Below are positions 1 to 5,904 of a stretch of DNA of 8,820 nt, piece after piece (positions within the stretch are counted from its first letter, which is position 1; each line of letters begins with the position of its first letter). Source of the stretch: Sulfurimonas sp. GTDB lineage: Bacteria > Campylobacterota > Campylobacteria > Campylobacterales > Sulfurimonadaceae. The stretch lies in NCBI GenBank assembly GCA_027047745.1, contig JALTUB010000037.1, positions 1 to 8,820 of the forward strand, in the 5' to 3' direction. Position numbers and translations under genes: made by a program. The notes under the pieces were generated by a model. That model did no database searches, was not told where the DNA came from, and saw only the letters and a program-made list of their open reading frames with translations.

Positions 1-2
1 CA

Positions 3-149
3 AAACTCGATATGCTAGAGGGGTATCCTGAGCATTACGATAGACGAAAAGTTATAATACTCGCAGAAAATCAAGAGTATAGGGCTATTCTCTATTTTAT
101 AAAAAAGAAGATTGATTACACAAATCTCGAACTTTTAAAAAAGTTTTAA
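3..149 (+). CDS. C-terminal end of AIG2/gamma-glutamylcyclotransferase-like protein (partial)
   Basis: The gene enters from the left edge; only the last 48 codons are visible, ending in TAA at 147-149. The readable peptide contains LDMLEGYPEHYDRRKV followed by a short strand ending in AILYF. This matches the D-x-x-E-G-Y-P-x-x-Y-x-R signature near the end of the AIG2/GGCT (gamma-glutamylcyclotransferase-like) fold, whose members act on gamma-glutamyl amino acids or related amides. The catalytic glutamate and the N-terminal substrate loop would lie outside the window, so activity cannot be judged. It converges on the broken regulator that follows, with only six bases between the two stops. Family assignment rests on one motif and the tail length. 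Confidence 0.6.
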   Translation, partial: KLDMLEGYPEHYDRRKVIILAENQEYRAILYFIKKKIDYTNLELLKKF

Positions 150-155
150 ATCGTA

Positions 156-691
156 TTAAAATTGAAGCATTTTTTTAGTATAAAATTCTAAATCTTCTTG
201 AATAATCTCTTTAATCCACTTTGGTTCAATCACAAAGATATGGGGTATCCAATACTTAATAATTGGTAATATCTCCATTTCATGAGTAATTGTAATACTA
301 AACTCCATAGTCTCACCTCTGATAGCAATTAGATACCAAAATCCCTCAAAATTGACTATTTTTAATGGCTGAACAGTTGTAGTTTTTGAGCCTTAGTAGA
401 AAACTTACCACCAACGCCTTCAGTGATTTTCTCGATGATATCAAGAACTAATTCATCTTCAAGAGATTTAGTTTTCTCAACTCTAAAACCCTCTTGCATT
501 TTCCATTTTTTATTGACTTGATAAATTGGAAATGAAATTAAACGCTCATTAAAATCTCGCTGGATTGTTTTATCGCTAGTGTTAAATTCCTCTGCCAACT
601 CTTTGACAGAAAGTGCTTCTCCATCGTTTAACTTAGAAAGAATTACAGTTAATCTTGTTAAGATTTTATCGTAGTCGTGTTTGTATGCCAT
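156..691 (-). pseudogene. WYL-domain transcriptional regulator, broken by deletion and frameshift
   Basis: The ATG at 691 opens a 109-residue frame that stops at 362-364. Its residues 12-50 form a DeoR-like winged helix-turn-helix (SVKELAEEFNTSDKTIQRDF at about 28-47), as in WYL-family regulators. After KFSTKAQKL the frame leaves the family. In another frame, from about 380 down to the TAA at 156-158, the typical WYL-domain text resumes: QPLKIVNFEGFWYLIA, then a jump to a tail containing ITHEMEILPIIKYWIPHIF. About 180 residues survive in total, against roughly 300 expected. The pattern fits at least two internal deletions, one of which shifts the frame. WYL proteins are ligand-responsive regulators, often near defence genes. 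A short DNA-binding peptide could still be made from the first frame. The start has only a weak Shine-Dalgarno (GTGAG). Identity is firm; whether the truncated product functions is unknown. Confidence 0.8.
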
Positions 692-728
692 ATCTGTAAC
701 TCACTTTCAAAGATTAGCTGTTTGAATA

Positions 729-790
729 GTTTTATCAAAAAAAATAAGATAAAACAACAACTTCATTTTATCTGATTTTTTCATGATAAA
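729..790. repeat. Regularly spaced inverted TTTTATC / GATAAAA motifs
   Basis: In the gap between the broken regulator and the nuclease gene the heptamer appears four times in alternating orientation: TTTTATC at 730-736, GATAAAA at 748-754, TTTTATC at 766-772 and GATAAA at 785-790. The spacings are 18, 18 and 19 bases. The first two extend to a perfect 8-bp inverted repeat (GTTTTATC 729-736, GATAAAAC 748-755) around an A-rich loop. They could be operator sites for the neighbouring regulator, alternative hairpins of a terminator, or chance in AT-rich DNA. Confidence 0.5.
737..773 (-). terminator. Probable intrinsic terminator of the FtsZ-like/GIY-YIG unit
   Basis: Read on the minus strand, AGATAAAA (773-766) and TTTTATCT (754-747) form a perfect 8-bp stem with an 11-base loop, followed at once by TATTTTTTTT (746-737). 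It lies 28 bases past the stop of the nuclease gene. The stem is AT-rich and so weak, but the long T tract is typical. On the plus strand the same stem is followed by a shorter T run, so it may work in both directions. Confidence 0.5.
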
Positions 791-800
791 TATGTTTATT

Positions 801-1631
801 TTAATTTGTGTTTTTTTCTAAAAAATTCACAATTTCATCTAATTGCTTTTGAATATTTTCAATTACCATTTTATCTTTTAAATTACTCGTAATTGCTAAG
901 TAATAATAATCTTCATCTTTAAACATATCATTAAATGAAGGGCTTTTACTAAGACTAGACTCTTTAATAGCTTCTCTTGATATTCCTATAACTAATGGTA
1001 CATTCTCATCATTCCAAATTTTATAATCTATTCCAAAAAAAACATTATCATTTTCTTTAATATCAAATCCATAAATTTCATCTGTATCTTCAACTTCAGC
1101 CGATAGAATTTCTGCTAATTGTTCTACTAGCTTAATATTTAAAAAATCATTCCAATAATAACTGCTTGTTAACTGAGGATAAATACTTTTATAGTTATTT
1201 AAATTATTTATTGAGTAATCTCCATCTAAATATGCTTTACCTACACTTTTTATATTTGATGAATTTAAAGCAGGTTTCATCGCATTAATTAGTAAGACTT
1301 CTGCATACTCAATTTGCTTATACTCCTCTTCGATAGTAAGATTGTTTTCAGTATCCGTAAAGATTCTTCCTAAATAGATTTTTACATTTTCATTATCACT
1401 ATTATATGTTGTTTCCCATCTATTATTTAATCTACTTGCAAAACCATTGTTATCTCTTGTTCTTCCTATGTAGAGTAGAACATCATTCCCATAAAGTGGA
1501 TGAGTTCCATATATTTGATATAAACCAATTTTGTCAGCTGTGTTATCATACTTATTTGAGTCTATTTTGTTATCTACTACTGCTTCTGGAGAGAATGGAC
1601 CTTCCCACCAAATATTAATATCTTTATTCAT
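801..1631 (-). CDS. GIY-YIG nuclease-like protein with unknown C-terminal domain
   Basis: This 276-residue protein has a recognisable GIY-YIG endonuclease core at about residues 34-126. GLY (36-38) and YIG (54-56) are the two signature strands, R67 lies in the following helix, E111 in EVLLINAMKPALN and N123 twelve residues later. The E111-N123 spacing agrees with the catalytic Glu and Asn of the UvrC N-terminal nuclease domain, so all expected catalytic positions are present. Residues 1-33 (two tryptophans near the start) and the C-terminal half (about 127-276, acidic and rich in Asp, Asn and Tyr, with FFGIDYKIW near 198) match no domain I can name. No zinc motif, helicase or methylase is attached. 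The ATG is preceded by TTAGGAG and overlaps the stop of the upstream FtsZ-like gene as ATGA, which implies translational coupling. Sampled 60-base stretches hold about 22-32% G+C, below fbp. A DNA-cutting role is likely; the target is unknown. Confidence 0.75.
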   Translation of the reverse strand: MNKDINIWWEGPFSPEAVVDNKIDSNKYDNTADKIGLYQIYGTHPLYGNDVLLYIGRTRDNNGFASRLNNRWETTYNSDNENVKIYLGRIFTDTENNLTIEEEYKQIEYAEVLLINAMKPALNSSNIKSVGKAYLDGDYSINNLNNYKSIYPQLTSSYYWNDFLNIKLVEQLAEILSAEVEDTDEIYGFDIKENDNVFFGIDYKIWNDENVPLVIGISREAIKESSLSKSPSFNDMFKDEDYYYLAITSNLKDKMVIENIQKQLDEIVNFLEKNTN

Positions 1632-2173
1632 TTTTTTCTCCTAAATTCAACATTATTTACCACCATATTTTCAAAATTATTATTTCCAAATCCAGTAAAC
1701 AAAACAGAAGCTTTTACATACTTTTCACTAATAGATTTATCAGTTGTTGTTCCCCAAAAAATATCTGCTTCATAGTCAGCATTTTCATTTATAATCTCCA
1801 TTGATTCAGCGATTTGTTTAATTGGTAAATCTGGATGAATTGAAAAATGTATTAAGATTCCTGATATTTTATGCATTAAATTGTAATCAAATGATGAATC
1901 TTTAATCGCTAGTTTTATCGCTTCAGTTGCTGAATTTACACCTTCAAGTTCACCAATACCACAAAACCCTATACCACCATGATTAATAATTTTTTGAAAA
2001 TCAACAAAATCAAGATTTATATCATTTTCTCCACTCGTTGTCACTACTCCAAACATGCCTTTTATTGACTCTTTGATTTCATCGCTAAATTCTGTATTAT
2101 CTACATAAGTGCAGAACTCTTTTTTGTCAATATTAGCATTTGTATCTGCTTCTGTTATTGTAAATGTTGCCAT
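1628..2173 (-). CDS. FtsZ C-terminal-domain-only protein (orphan FtsZ half)
   Basis: The protein is 181 residues from the ATG at 2173, chosen over an upstream in-frame start at 2224 because GAGGAG sits at the right distance. Residues about 29-163 follow FtsZ from core helix H7 to the end of the C-terminal domain: SDEIKESIKGMF (H7), the synergy (T7) loop NLDFVDF at 53-59, CGIGELEGVNSATEA at 71-85, GILIHFSIHPDL at 105-116 and ADIFWGTTTD at 136-145. The N-terminal GTP-binding domain, with its tubulin signature GGGTG(T/S)G, is absent, and so is the FtsZ C-terminal tail peptide. The T7 acids, equivalent to N207, D209 and D212 of E. coli FtsZ, are kept. In FtsZ they act on the GTP of the next subunit. 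The protein could therefore dock on the nucleotide face of the cell's own FtsZ, but that is inference. It is translationally coupled to the GIY-YIG gene that follows. Confidence 0.8.
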   Translation of the reverse strand: MATFTITEADTNANIDKKEFCTYVDNTEFSDEIKESIKGMFGVVTTSGENDINLDFVDFQKIINHGGIGFCGIGELEGVNSATEAIKLAIKDSSFDYNLMHKISGILIHFSIHPDLPIKQIAESMEIINENADYEADIFWGTTTDKSISEKYVKASVLFTGFGNNNFENMVVNNVEFRRKK

Positions 2174-2201
2174 TATTATTCTCCTCAAATTTGATAGAAT
2201 A

Positions 2202-2207
2202 AGTATA
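2202..2207 (-). promoter_or_regulatory. Putative -10 element for the FtsZ-like/GIY-YIG unit
   Basis: On the minus strand TATACT matches five of six bases of TATAAT and would start a transcript near 2195, giving a leader of about 22 bases that holds the GAGGAG ribosome site. No convincing -35 is seen, which is normal for sigma-70 promoters in Campylobacterota. Confidence 0.4.
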
Positions 2208-2264
2208 AGCTTAGTGGTTGACATCTTTATGTCTGGTTGAAAGATATTTTTTAAAGGGTGTAAT

Positions 2265-2290
2265 TTTGAATTTTTACATTAAAATTCAAA
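2265..2290 (-). terminator. AT-rich hairpin at the end of the mobB-fbp operon
   Basis: TTTGAATTTT (2265-2274) and AAAATTCAAA (2281-2290) form a perfect 10-bp inverted repeat with a 6-base loop, overlapping the stop codon of the small cysteine protein. Only two of the pairs are G-C and no T tract follows on the minus strand. It may weakly terminate the operon or protect the 3' end; it separates that operon from the FtsZ-like unit. Confidence 0.3.
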
Positions 2291-2482
2291 TCCACCAGTA
2301 TCGCCTTTTGACATACTGTTATAAACTGCTTTTACATACTCGTGTCTTAAATCACAATCAAAATAGTGTTCGCAAACACTACAGGTTTTGTGATTTTTTT
2401 CTTCTTGGCAAGAGTGAAGCTTGATGAGCATTTCATCTAAGAAAAGCTCAAATTTATCTCTTGGTTTAGCTGTTTCTTGCAT
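2279..2482 (-). CDS. Small conserved-looking cysteine-containing protein
   Basis: This 67-residue soluble protein overlaps the end of fbp by 17 bases in another frame, so it is probably co-translated. It starts at ATG 2482, with AAAGAAG just upstream inside fbp as a possible ribosome site. It has an amphipathic N-terminal helix (about 8-23), four cysteines at 25, 34, 37 and 43, where C34-x-x-C37 and C43 are spaced like a metal site, and a distinctive tail YNSMSKGDTGGFEF. I recall similar short proteins in Campylobacterota genomes near fbp but know no function. The cysteines may bind zinc or simply be structural. No signal peptide or membrane segment is visible. That it is a real gene is supported by the tight overlap, the sensible composition and the fact that it fills the gap exactly. 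Confidence 0.7.
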   Translation of the reverse strand: MQETAKPRDKFELFLDEMLIKLHSCQEEKNHKTCSVCEHYFDCDLRHEYVKAVYNSMSKGDTGGFEF

Positions 2483-3308
2483 AAACTTCTTTTACTCTTG
2501 CTATTTCATAGTTTGAACCGAAAAAGCATATAGCTGTATCATGAGTATGAGCATGACCGAGAGTCATTAAGTTGTTTTTACCATCTATCGCACCACCACC
2601 TGCTTTTTCATAGATAAATGCAAAAGGAAATACTTCAAAAAGACGACGAAGTTTTCCAGCTGGTTTATCACTTGTTCCAGGGTACGAAAAGAGTCCACCA
2701 CCTTTAAGAAGTATTTGGTGCAAGTCTGGAACCATACCCCCAGAGTAACGAAGTCTATAACCTTCTGCAAAAAGACCATCTACTAACTCTTTATGATATG
2801 GAGCCCAATTTTGCTGTGTTCCACCAGGAGCATTTAGTTTCCCTTTTTCATTTAGTTGTATCTCTTTTACAAATTCAAACTCATCAGCTTGAAGAAGGTA
2901 TAGTTTTACTTTATTTTGGGCAAAAACCATCTCAACACGAGGTCCATAAACCACATAACAAGATGCAACCATATGTTTTGTGCCAAAGTCATTTTTGTAT
3001 ATGCCAAAGATAGAACCTACACTAAGATTTACATCCACCAAAGATGAACCGTCAAGTGGATCATAAGCTATAAAATATTCCCCATCTTCATGAAGTACCT
3101 CTTCATGCGTCTTTTCTTCACTTGCAATAGTATGAATAGCAGGAACTTTTGAAAATTCTTCTTCTATTATCATATCGCATTTTATATCAAGCTCAAGTTG
3201 TGTTTCACCAGAGCTATTTTCCTGTTGTGAATAACCAATATCTTTTACATCAATAGCATCTTTAATTCTTTTTGCACTTGTAGCGATTGCGTCAAATATC
3301 TCTCTCAT
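2466..3308 (-). CDS. fbp: Fructose-1,6-bisphosphatase, class I
   Basis: The enzyme removes the 1-phosphate from fructose 1,6-bisphosphate in gluconeogenesis and in regenerating sugar phosphates in autotrophs. The protein is 280 residues, close to the short end of the class I family. Metal-binding residues are visible: E64-E65 in IASEEKT and the hallmark DPLDGSS at 83-89. Substrate-site segments follow: RYSGGMVPDLHQIL (187-200), the family's K-L-R-x-L-x-E as KLRRLFE (219-225) and EKAGGGAIDG (234-243). The N-terminal allosteric AMP segment of eukaryotic enzymes is short here. The ATG follows the mobB stop directly (TAAATG), with AAGGAAG upstream, so mobB and fbp form one transcript, and fbp overlaps the small cysteine gene after it. 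The same order mobB-fbp is familiar from Campylobacter. Nothing is missing or broken. Confidence 0.96.
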   Translation of the reverse strand: MREIFDAIATSAKRIKDAIDVKDIGYSQQENSSGETQLELDIKCDMIIEEEFSKVPAIHTIASEEKTHEEVLHEDGEYFIAYDPLDGSSLVDVNLSVGSIFGIYKNDFGTKHMVASCYVVYGPRVEMVFAQNKVKLYLLQADEFEFVKEIQLNEKGKLNAPGGTQQNWAPYHKELVDGLFAEGYRLRYSGGMVPDLHQILLKGGGLFSYPGTSDKPAGKLRRLFEVFPFAFIYEKAGGGAIDGKNNLMTLGHAHTHDTAICFFGSNYEIARVKEVYARNS

Positions 3309-3812
3309 TTATACTTCCTTTGCGTTTGTTAATATCCATGAAATAACTTCATCTGGATTGTTTAAATCTAAAATTTTTACACCTTCTGGTATATCATAAC
3401 TTTGTATATCTACACTATCATCAACAGCTAGAGCATTCATGTATGAAAAGTAATCTTCATCCAAAGAGTCTCTAAAGATTGCGATACGAGGCAGGGGAAG
3501 GTTTTTTAAACCCTCAACAAGTAATATATCAAAGTCATTAAAAAGCCTTATCATTTCATCAAGTTCTTTACTTCTTTTTGAAAAATAAGTAGTCCTGTTT
3601 GGAGAGGTAACAATAACCTCTGCACCAGTATCACTGAACTTATAACTATCTTTACCCTCAACATCAAACCTAGCTTTGTCACCTGGGTCATGCTTGATGA
3701 TAGCTACTTCTTTTTTATGCTCATTTATAAGTTTTCTTGCTACTTTTAAAATAAGTGTAGTTTTTCCACTGTTAGATGGACCTGTAAAAGCGACTGCTAA
3801 TCTTTTATTCAA
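3309..3812 (-). CDS. mobB: Molybdopterin-guanine dinucleotide biosynthesis adapter MobB
   Basis: MobB is a GTP-binding helper in the final maturation of the molybdenum cofactor, where MobA attaches GMP to molybdopterin. With the start at 3812 the protein is 167 residues. It has a P-loop GPSNSGKTT (11-19), the family motif IIKHDPGDK (38-46), a GKDSYKFSDTGA segment (about 53-64) and LLVEGLK (97-103). All are standard for MobB. No ATG lies in the frame before the P-loop. An outer TTG at 3848 exists, but it overlaps a perfect TATAAT promoter element, so the inner TTG at 3812 (MNKRLAVAFTG) is preferred; its ribosome site is weak (TTGAG). It heads the operon with fbp and the small cysteine protein, which have no obvious link to molybdenum. 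Identity is firm; the start is moderately certain. Confidence 0.92.
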   Translation of the reverse strand: MNKRLAVAFTGPSNSGKTTLILKVARKLINEHKKEVAIIKHDPGDKARFDVEGKDSYKFSDTGAEVIVTSPNRTTYFSKRSKELDEMIRLFNDFDILLVEGLKNLPLPRIAIFRDSLDEDYFSYMNALAVDDSVDIQSYDIPEGVKILDLNNPDEVISWILTNAKEV

Positions 3813-3839
3813 TGTATGCTCAATATTTAAAATTTGTAG

Positions 3840-3845
3840 ATTATA
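3840..3845 (-). promoter_or_regulatory. -10 element for the mobB-fbp operon
   Basis: The minus strand reads TGTATAATC, a perfect TATAAT. Transcription would begin near 3833, about 20 bases before the preferred TTG start of mobB. This argues against the more distant TTG at 3848. Confidence 0.55.
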
Positions 3846-3866
3846 CAAAATAAGAGTTTAATAAGA

Positions 3867-3872
3867 TATAAT
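3867..3872 (+). promoter_or_regulatory. -10 element for the lipoprotein gene
   Basis: A perfect TATAAT on the plus strand would start a transcript near 3879, about 18 bases before the ATG, with AGGGG at 3887-3891 as ribosome site. It lies only 21 bases from the opposite -10 of mobB, so the two promoters are divergent and RNA polymerase could compete for them. Confidence 0.6.
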
Positions 3873-3896
3873 TCTCTCATAATTATAGGGGTAAAA

Positions 3897-4355
3897 ATGA
3901 AAACTTTTTTAGTATTTATAGTAATTTTAGTATTTTTTGCAGGTTGTGCCGAAAAAAGTGCATTTTCAAGGTTTGGTATGAGTGAAAAACAAGAGCTTGG
4001 TATAGACTCTCTCATGAACTCAAAAGTTCACAAAGGTAAAATAGTAGATGGTGTTGTCTCTGTGATATATCTTAATAAAGTCTATCCAAAGAAATATAAA
4101 GGAGATGAGTATTTTTATGTATATTTGTATCTAAAAGGTAAGGATAAAAAACCTACTTTTAAACTCAATGACACTAAAGCAATTTCTATCAAGGAACTTT
4201 CCTCTGAAAATGAGTTTACATATTTAACTTCAACTGATGTAAAATGGAATAAATACTATCTAGTTAAATTTAAAAAACAGGGTGATATTCTTAATTTTTT
4301 ACTCGAAAACGGTCAGTTTTCTTCGGATCTTTTAGTATTTGAAAAAGATGAATAA
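3897..4355 (+). CDS. Small lipoprotein of unknown function
   Basis: The 152-residue product begins with a lipoprotein signal: K2, a hydrophobic stretch FLVFIVILVFFAG and the lipobox F-A-G-C, with C17 as the lipidation site. The mature part is about 135 residues, basic and rich in beta-forming segments (YFYVYLYLKGK near 72-82, YYLVKFKK near 120-127). No enzyme motif is visible. It is anchored to the inner or outer membrane; the residues after the cysteine (A18, E19) give no clear retention signal. In Campylobacter a small gene occupies the same place between mobB and slt, from memory. It is the only plus-strand gene between 150 and 7400. Its 3' end overlaps the lytic transglycosylase by 65 bases, tail to tail. 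It starts at an ATG with AGGGG upstream. Confidence 0.82.
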   Translation: MKTFLVFIVILVFFAGCAEKSAFSRFGMSEKQELGIDSLMNSKVHKGKIVDGVVSVIYLNKVYPKKYKGDEYFYVYLYLKGKDKKPTFKLNDTKAISIKELSSENEFTYLTSTDVKWNKYYLVKFKKQGDILNFLLENGQFSSDLLVFEKDE

Positions 4356-5904
4356 TAGATACTGGCTTACCTAATATCTTTTTATACATGACATAGTTAG
4401 CAAGAACTCTTTTTCCATACTCTCTACTCTCTGAGTTTGACATAAGTTCCATACTTAAAAATGGTTCGTACTTACCCCTAGAAAAAGCACCAGTTTTAAG
4501 GTGCTTTCTTAAAAAGTTTACACCACCATTGTAACCATAAGCTATAAATAGTGGATGATATAGAGATTTTTCTATCCATTTTATATGAGCAATAGCATAT
4601 CTAATACTTACCTCTGGTTTGAACATATCTTCATAAGTAGTCTTCTCTTTCATCTGTTTACTCATAGCATCAACTAAAAATGGCATCATTTGCATCAAAC
4701 CAAGTGCAAATGAGCGAGACAGTGCTGATGGGATAAAGTTACTTTCTTGACGCATTATCGCATATATTAAAGCTTTTTGACTTAATGAAAGAGCAGTGAG
4801 GTATCGCTTATATGGCATTATATATCCATGTTTTTTAAATAAACTTGCTTTTTCTACTATGTATGATTGAACAGCTATCATCGAGTTTTGATTGTATTTT
4901 TTTGCCAGTTTTAACAACTTTTTATTTGGCGTTATCTTTATCTTTTGTCTAAGTTTATCCCATTTAAAAGGGTCTTTTATATCTACTGGACTTTTAGCAT
5001 TTTTAGTTTCCAATGAGTAATAATAATTTTTTACTTTTGTTTTTGTCTTTTCATGAGCATATAGCGTGTATATATTTATGCTATTGCTCAAATTTAGTTT
5101 ATCCAAATATTTTTTCTTCTTAGAAATCTGATATAACCAAAAGTTAACCTTATCACGACTCATCGCATGTTTGTATTTCAAATATGCAATGTTTAAATGC
5201 TTGATAGCACCTTTTTTATCCTTATATCTTAAGTGATGAAGTGCTAAGAAAAAGTTATCTTGTGCGTTAAGTTTTGGAGAATCTAGTAAAAGAAGTGATT
5301 TTTGGAGTTTATCCAAGTCTTTATGTCTCATAACCATTTTTATAAAGTAGTGGATTTTATTTGATGAAGCGAGTTTATTGATAAGTTTTTTATCTAACTT
5401 AATATTTAGATTTTTTCTTCTATGGGATGCAGTTGTGTTTATAAACATCTTCAAAATCGTATCAGCAGGATATTTTCTGTAAGATTTTGCAGAGTATGGT
5501 TCGCTCTGTATTTTTAGCAGTCTTATAAACTTTTTTGATTCGACTTTTTGTATAAGTTTTTTTCTTTGTTTGTTATTTAAAGCCAATGTTTTGTAAGGAT
5601 TTAAAGCGAGTTTCAAACATCTCTTATCGTCAATACAAAATAAATTTCTCTTTTTTTGACACTTCTTTTTATATATAATATATGGGTCTTTACTTCGTTT
5701 TTTATATAGTCTATTTACCCTATAATTTTTTTTACTTGATTGTTTATATGCTTCTTTTGCTTGTTTGTCAGTAATGTTCTCTTTTAGATACTGCCATATT
5801 AAGAAGTCTTTAGCTCTAGAAGTTGGCTTTGAAGATATTTCTTTTAATGTTATCTCTGCATGAAGAGACAACATAAAGATAGATAAAACGATAAAATATC
5901 TAAT
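4291..5904 (-). CDS. slt: Membrane-associated/periplasmic lytic transglycosylase (SLT domain)
   Basis: The enzyme cleaves peptidoglycan between MurNAc and GlcNAc, forming 1,6-anhydroMurNAc, in wall turnover or in making room for envelope machines. Counting from the first ATG at 5874 (527 residues), a Lys-rich, helical, superhelix-like region spans about 20-360, followed by a C-terminal SLT domain at about 365-500. Catalytic E377 lies in AIMRQESNF; GLMQMMP (392-398) and AYGYNGG (445-451) complete family 1. An ATG start would leave a cut-off signal peptide. The frame stays open upstream and reads IRYFIVLSIFMLSLHA before EITLKE, an ideal signal sequence. The only start giving all of it is ATT at 5904-5902 (or ATA just before), with AAGG upstream and the yggT stop overlapping as TAATT. 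I annotate from ATT, giving 537 residues. Two cysteine pairs lie near 72-86. The product is exported. Confidence 0.88.
   Translation of the reverse strand: MRYFIVLSIFMLSLHAEITLKEISSKPTSRAKDFLIWQYLKENITDKQAKEAYKQSSKKNYRVNRLYKKRSKDPYIIYKKKCQKKRNLFCIDDKRCLKLALNPYKTLALNNKQRKKLIQKVESKKFIRLLKIQSEPYSAKSYRKYPADTILKMFINTTASHRRKNLNIKLDKKLINKLASSNKIHYFIKMVMRHKDLDKLQKSLLLLDSPKLNAQDNFFLALHHLRYKDKKGAIKHLNIAYLKYKHAMSRDKVNFWLYQISKKKKYLDKLNLSNSINIYTLYAHEKTKTKVKNYYYSLETKNAKSPVDIKDPFKWDKLRQKIKITPNKKLLKLAKKYNQNSMIAVQSYIVEKASLFKKHGYIMPYKRYLTALSLSQKALIYAIMRQESNFIPSALSRSFALGLMQMMPFLVDAMSKQMKEKTTYEDMFKPEVSIRYAIAHIKWIEKSLYHPLFIAYGYNGGVNFLRKHLKTGAFSRGKYEPFLSMELMSNSESREYGKRVLANYVMYKKILGKPVSIIHLFQILKDPKKTDRFRVKN
4484..4507. 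other. Stable hairpin inside the lytic transglycosylase gene
   Basis: AAAGCACC (4484-4491) and GGTGCTTT (4500-4507) form a perfect 8-bp stem with four G-C pairs and an 8-base loop. On the plus strand it lies about 130 bases past the lipoprotein stop and could end that transcript, although only a broken T run (TTTCTT) follows. On the minus strand TTTTTC follows, resembling a terminator within slt. It may also be just coding sequence. Confidence 0.3.

Noticed and set aside
1406..1618. Plus-strand frame of 70 codons inside the nuclease gene
   Set aside because: Leucine/cysteine-rich shadow of the GIY-YIG frame, with no ribosome site.
801..2173. Reading the FtsZ-like/GIY-YIG pair as a classic toxin-antitoxin locus
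   Set aside because: The sizes (181 and 276 residues), the absence of a DNA-binding antitoxin domain and the lack of any known toxin family do not support the label, though mutual control remains possible.
2218..2250. Perfect TTGACA at 2218-2223 on the plus strand, suggesting a promoter
   Set aside because: No fitting -10 follows at 16-18 bases (AAGATA at best) and no plus-strand gene lies downstream; the 68-codon plus frame there is antisense to the small cysteine gene and lacks a ribosome site.
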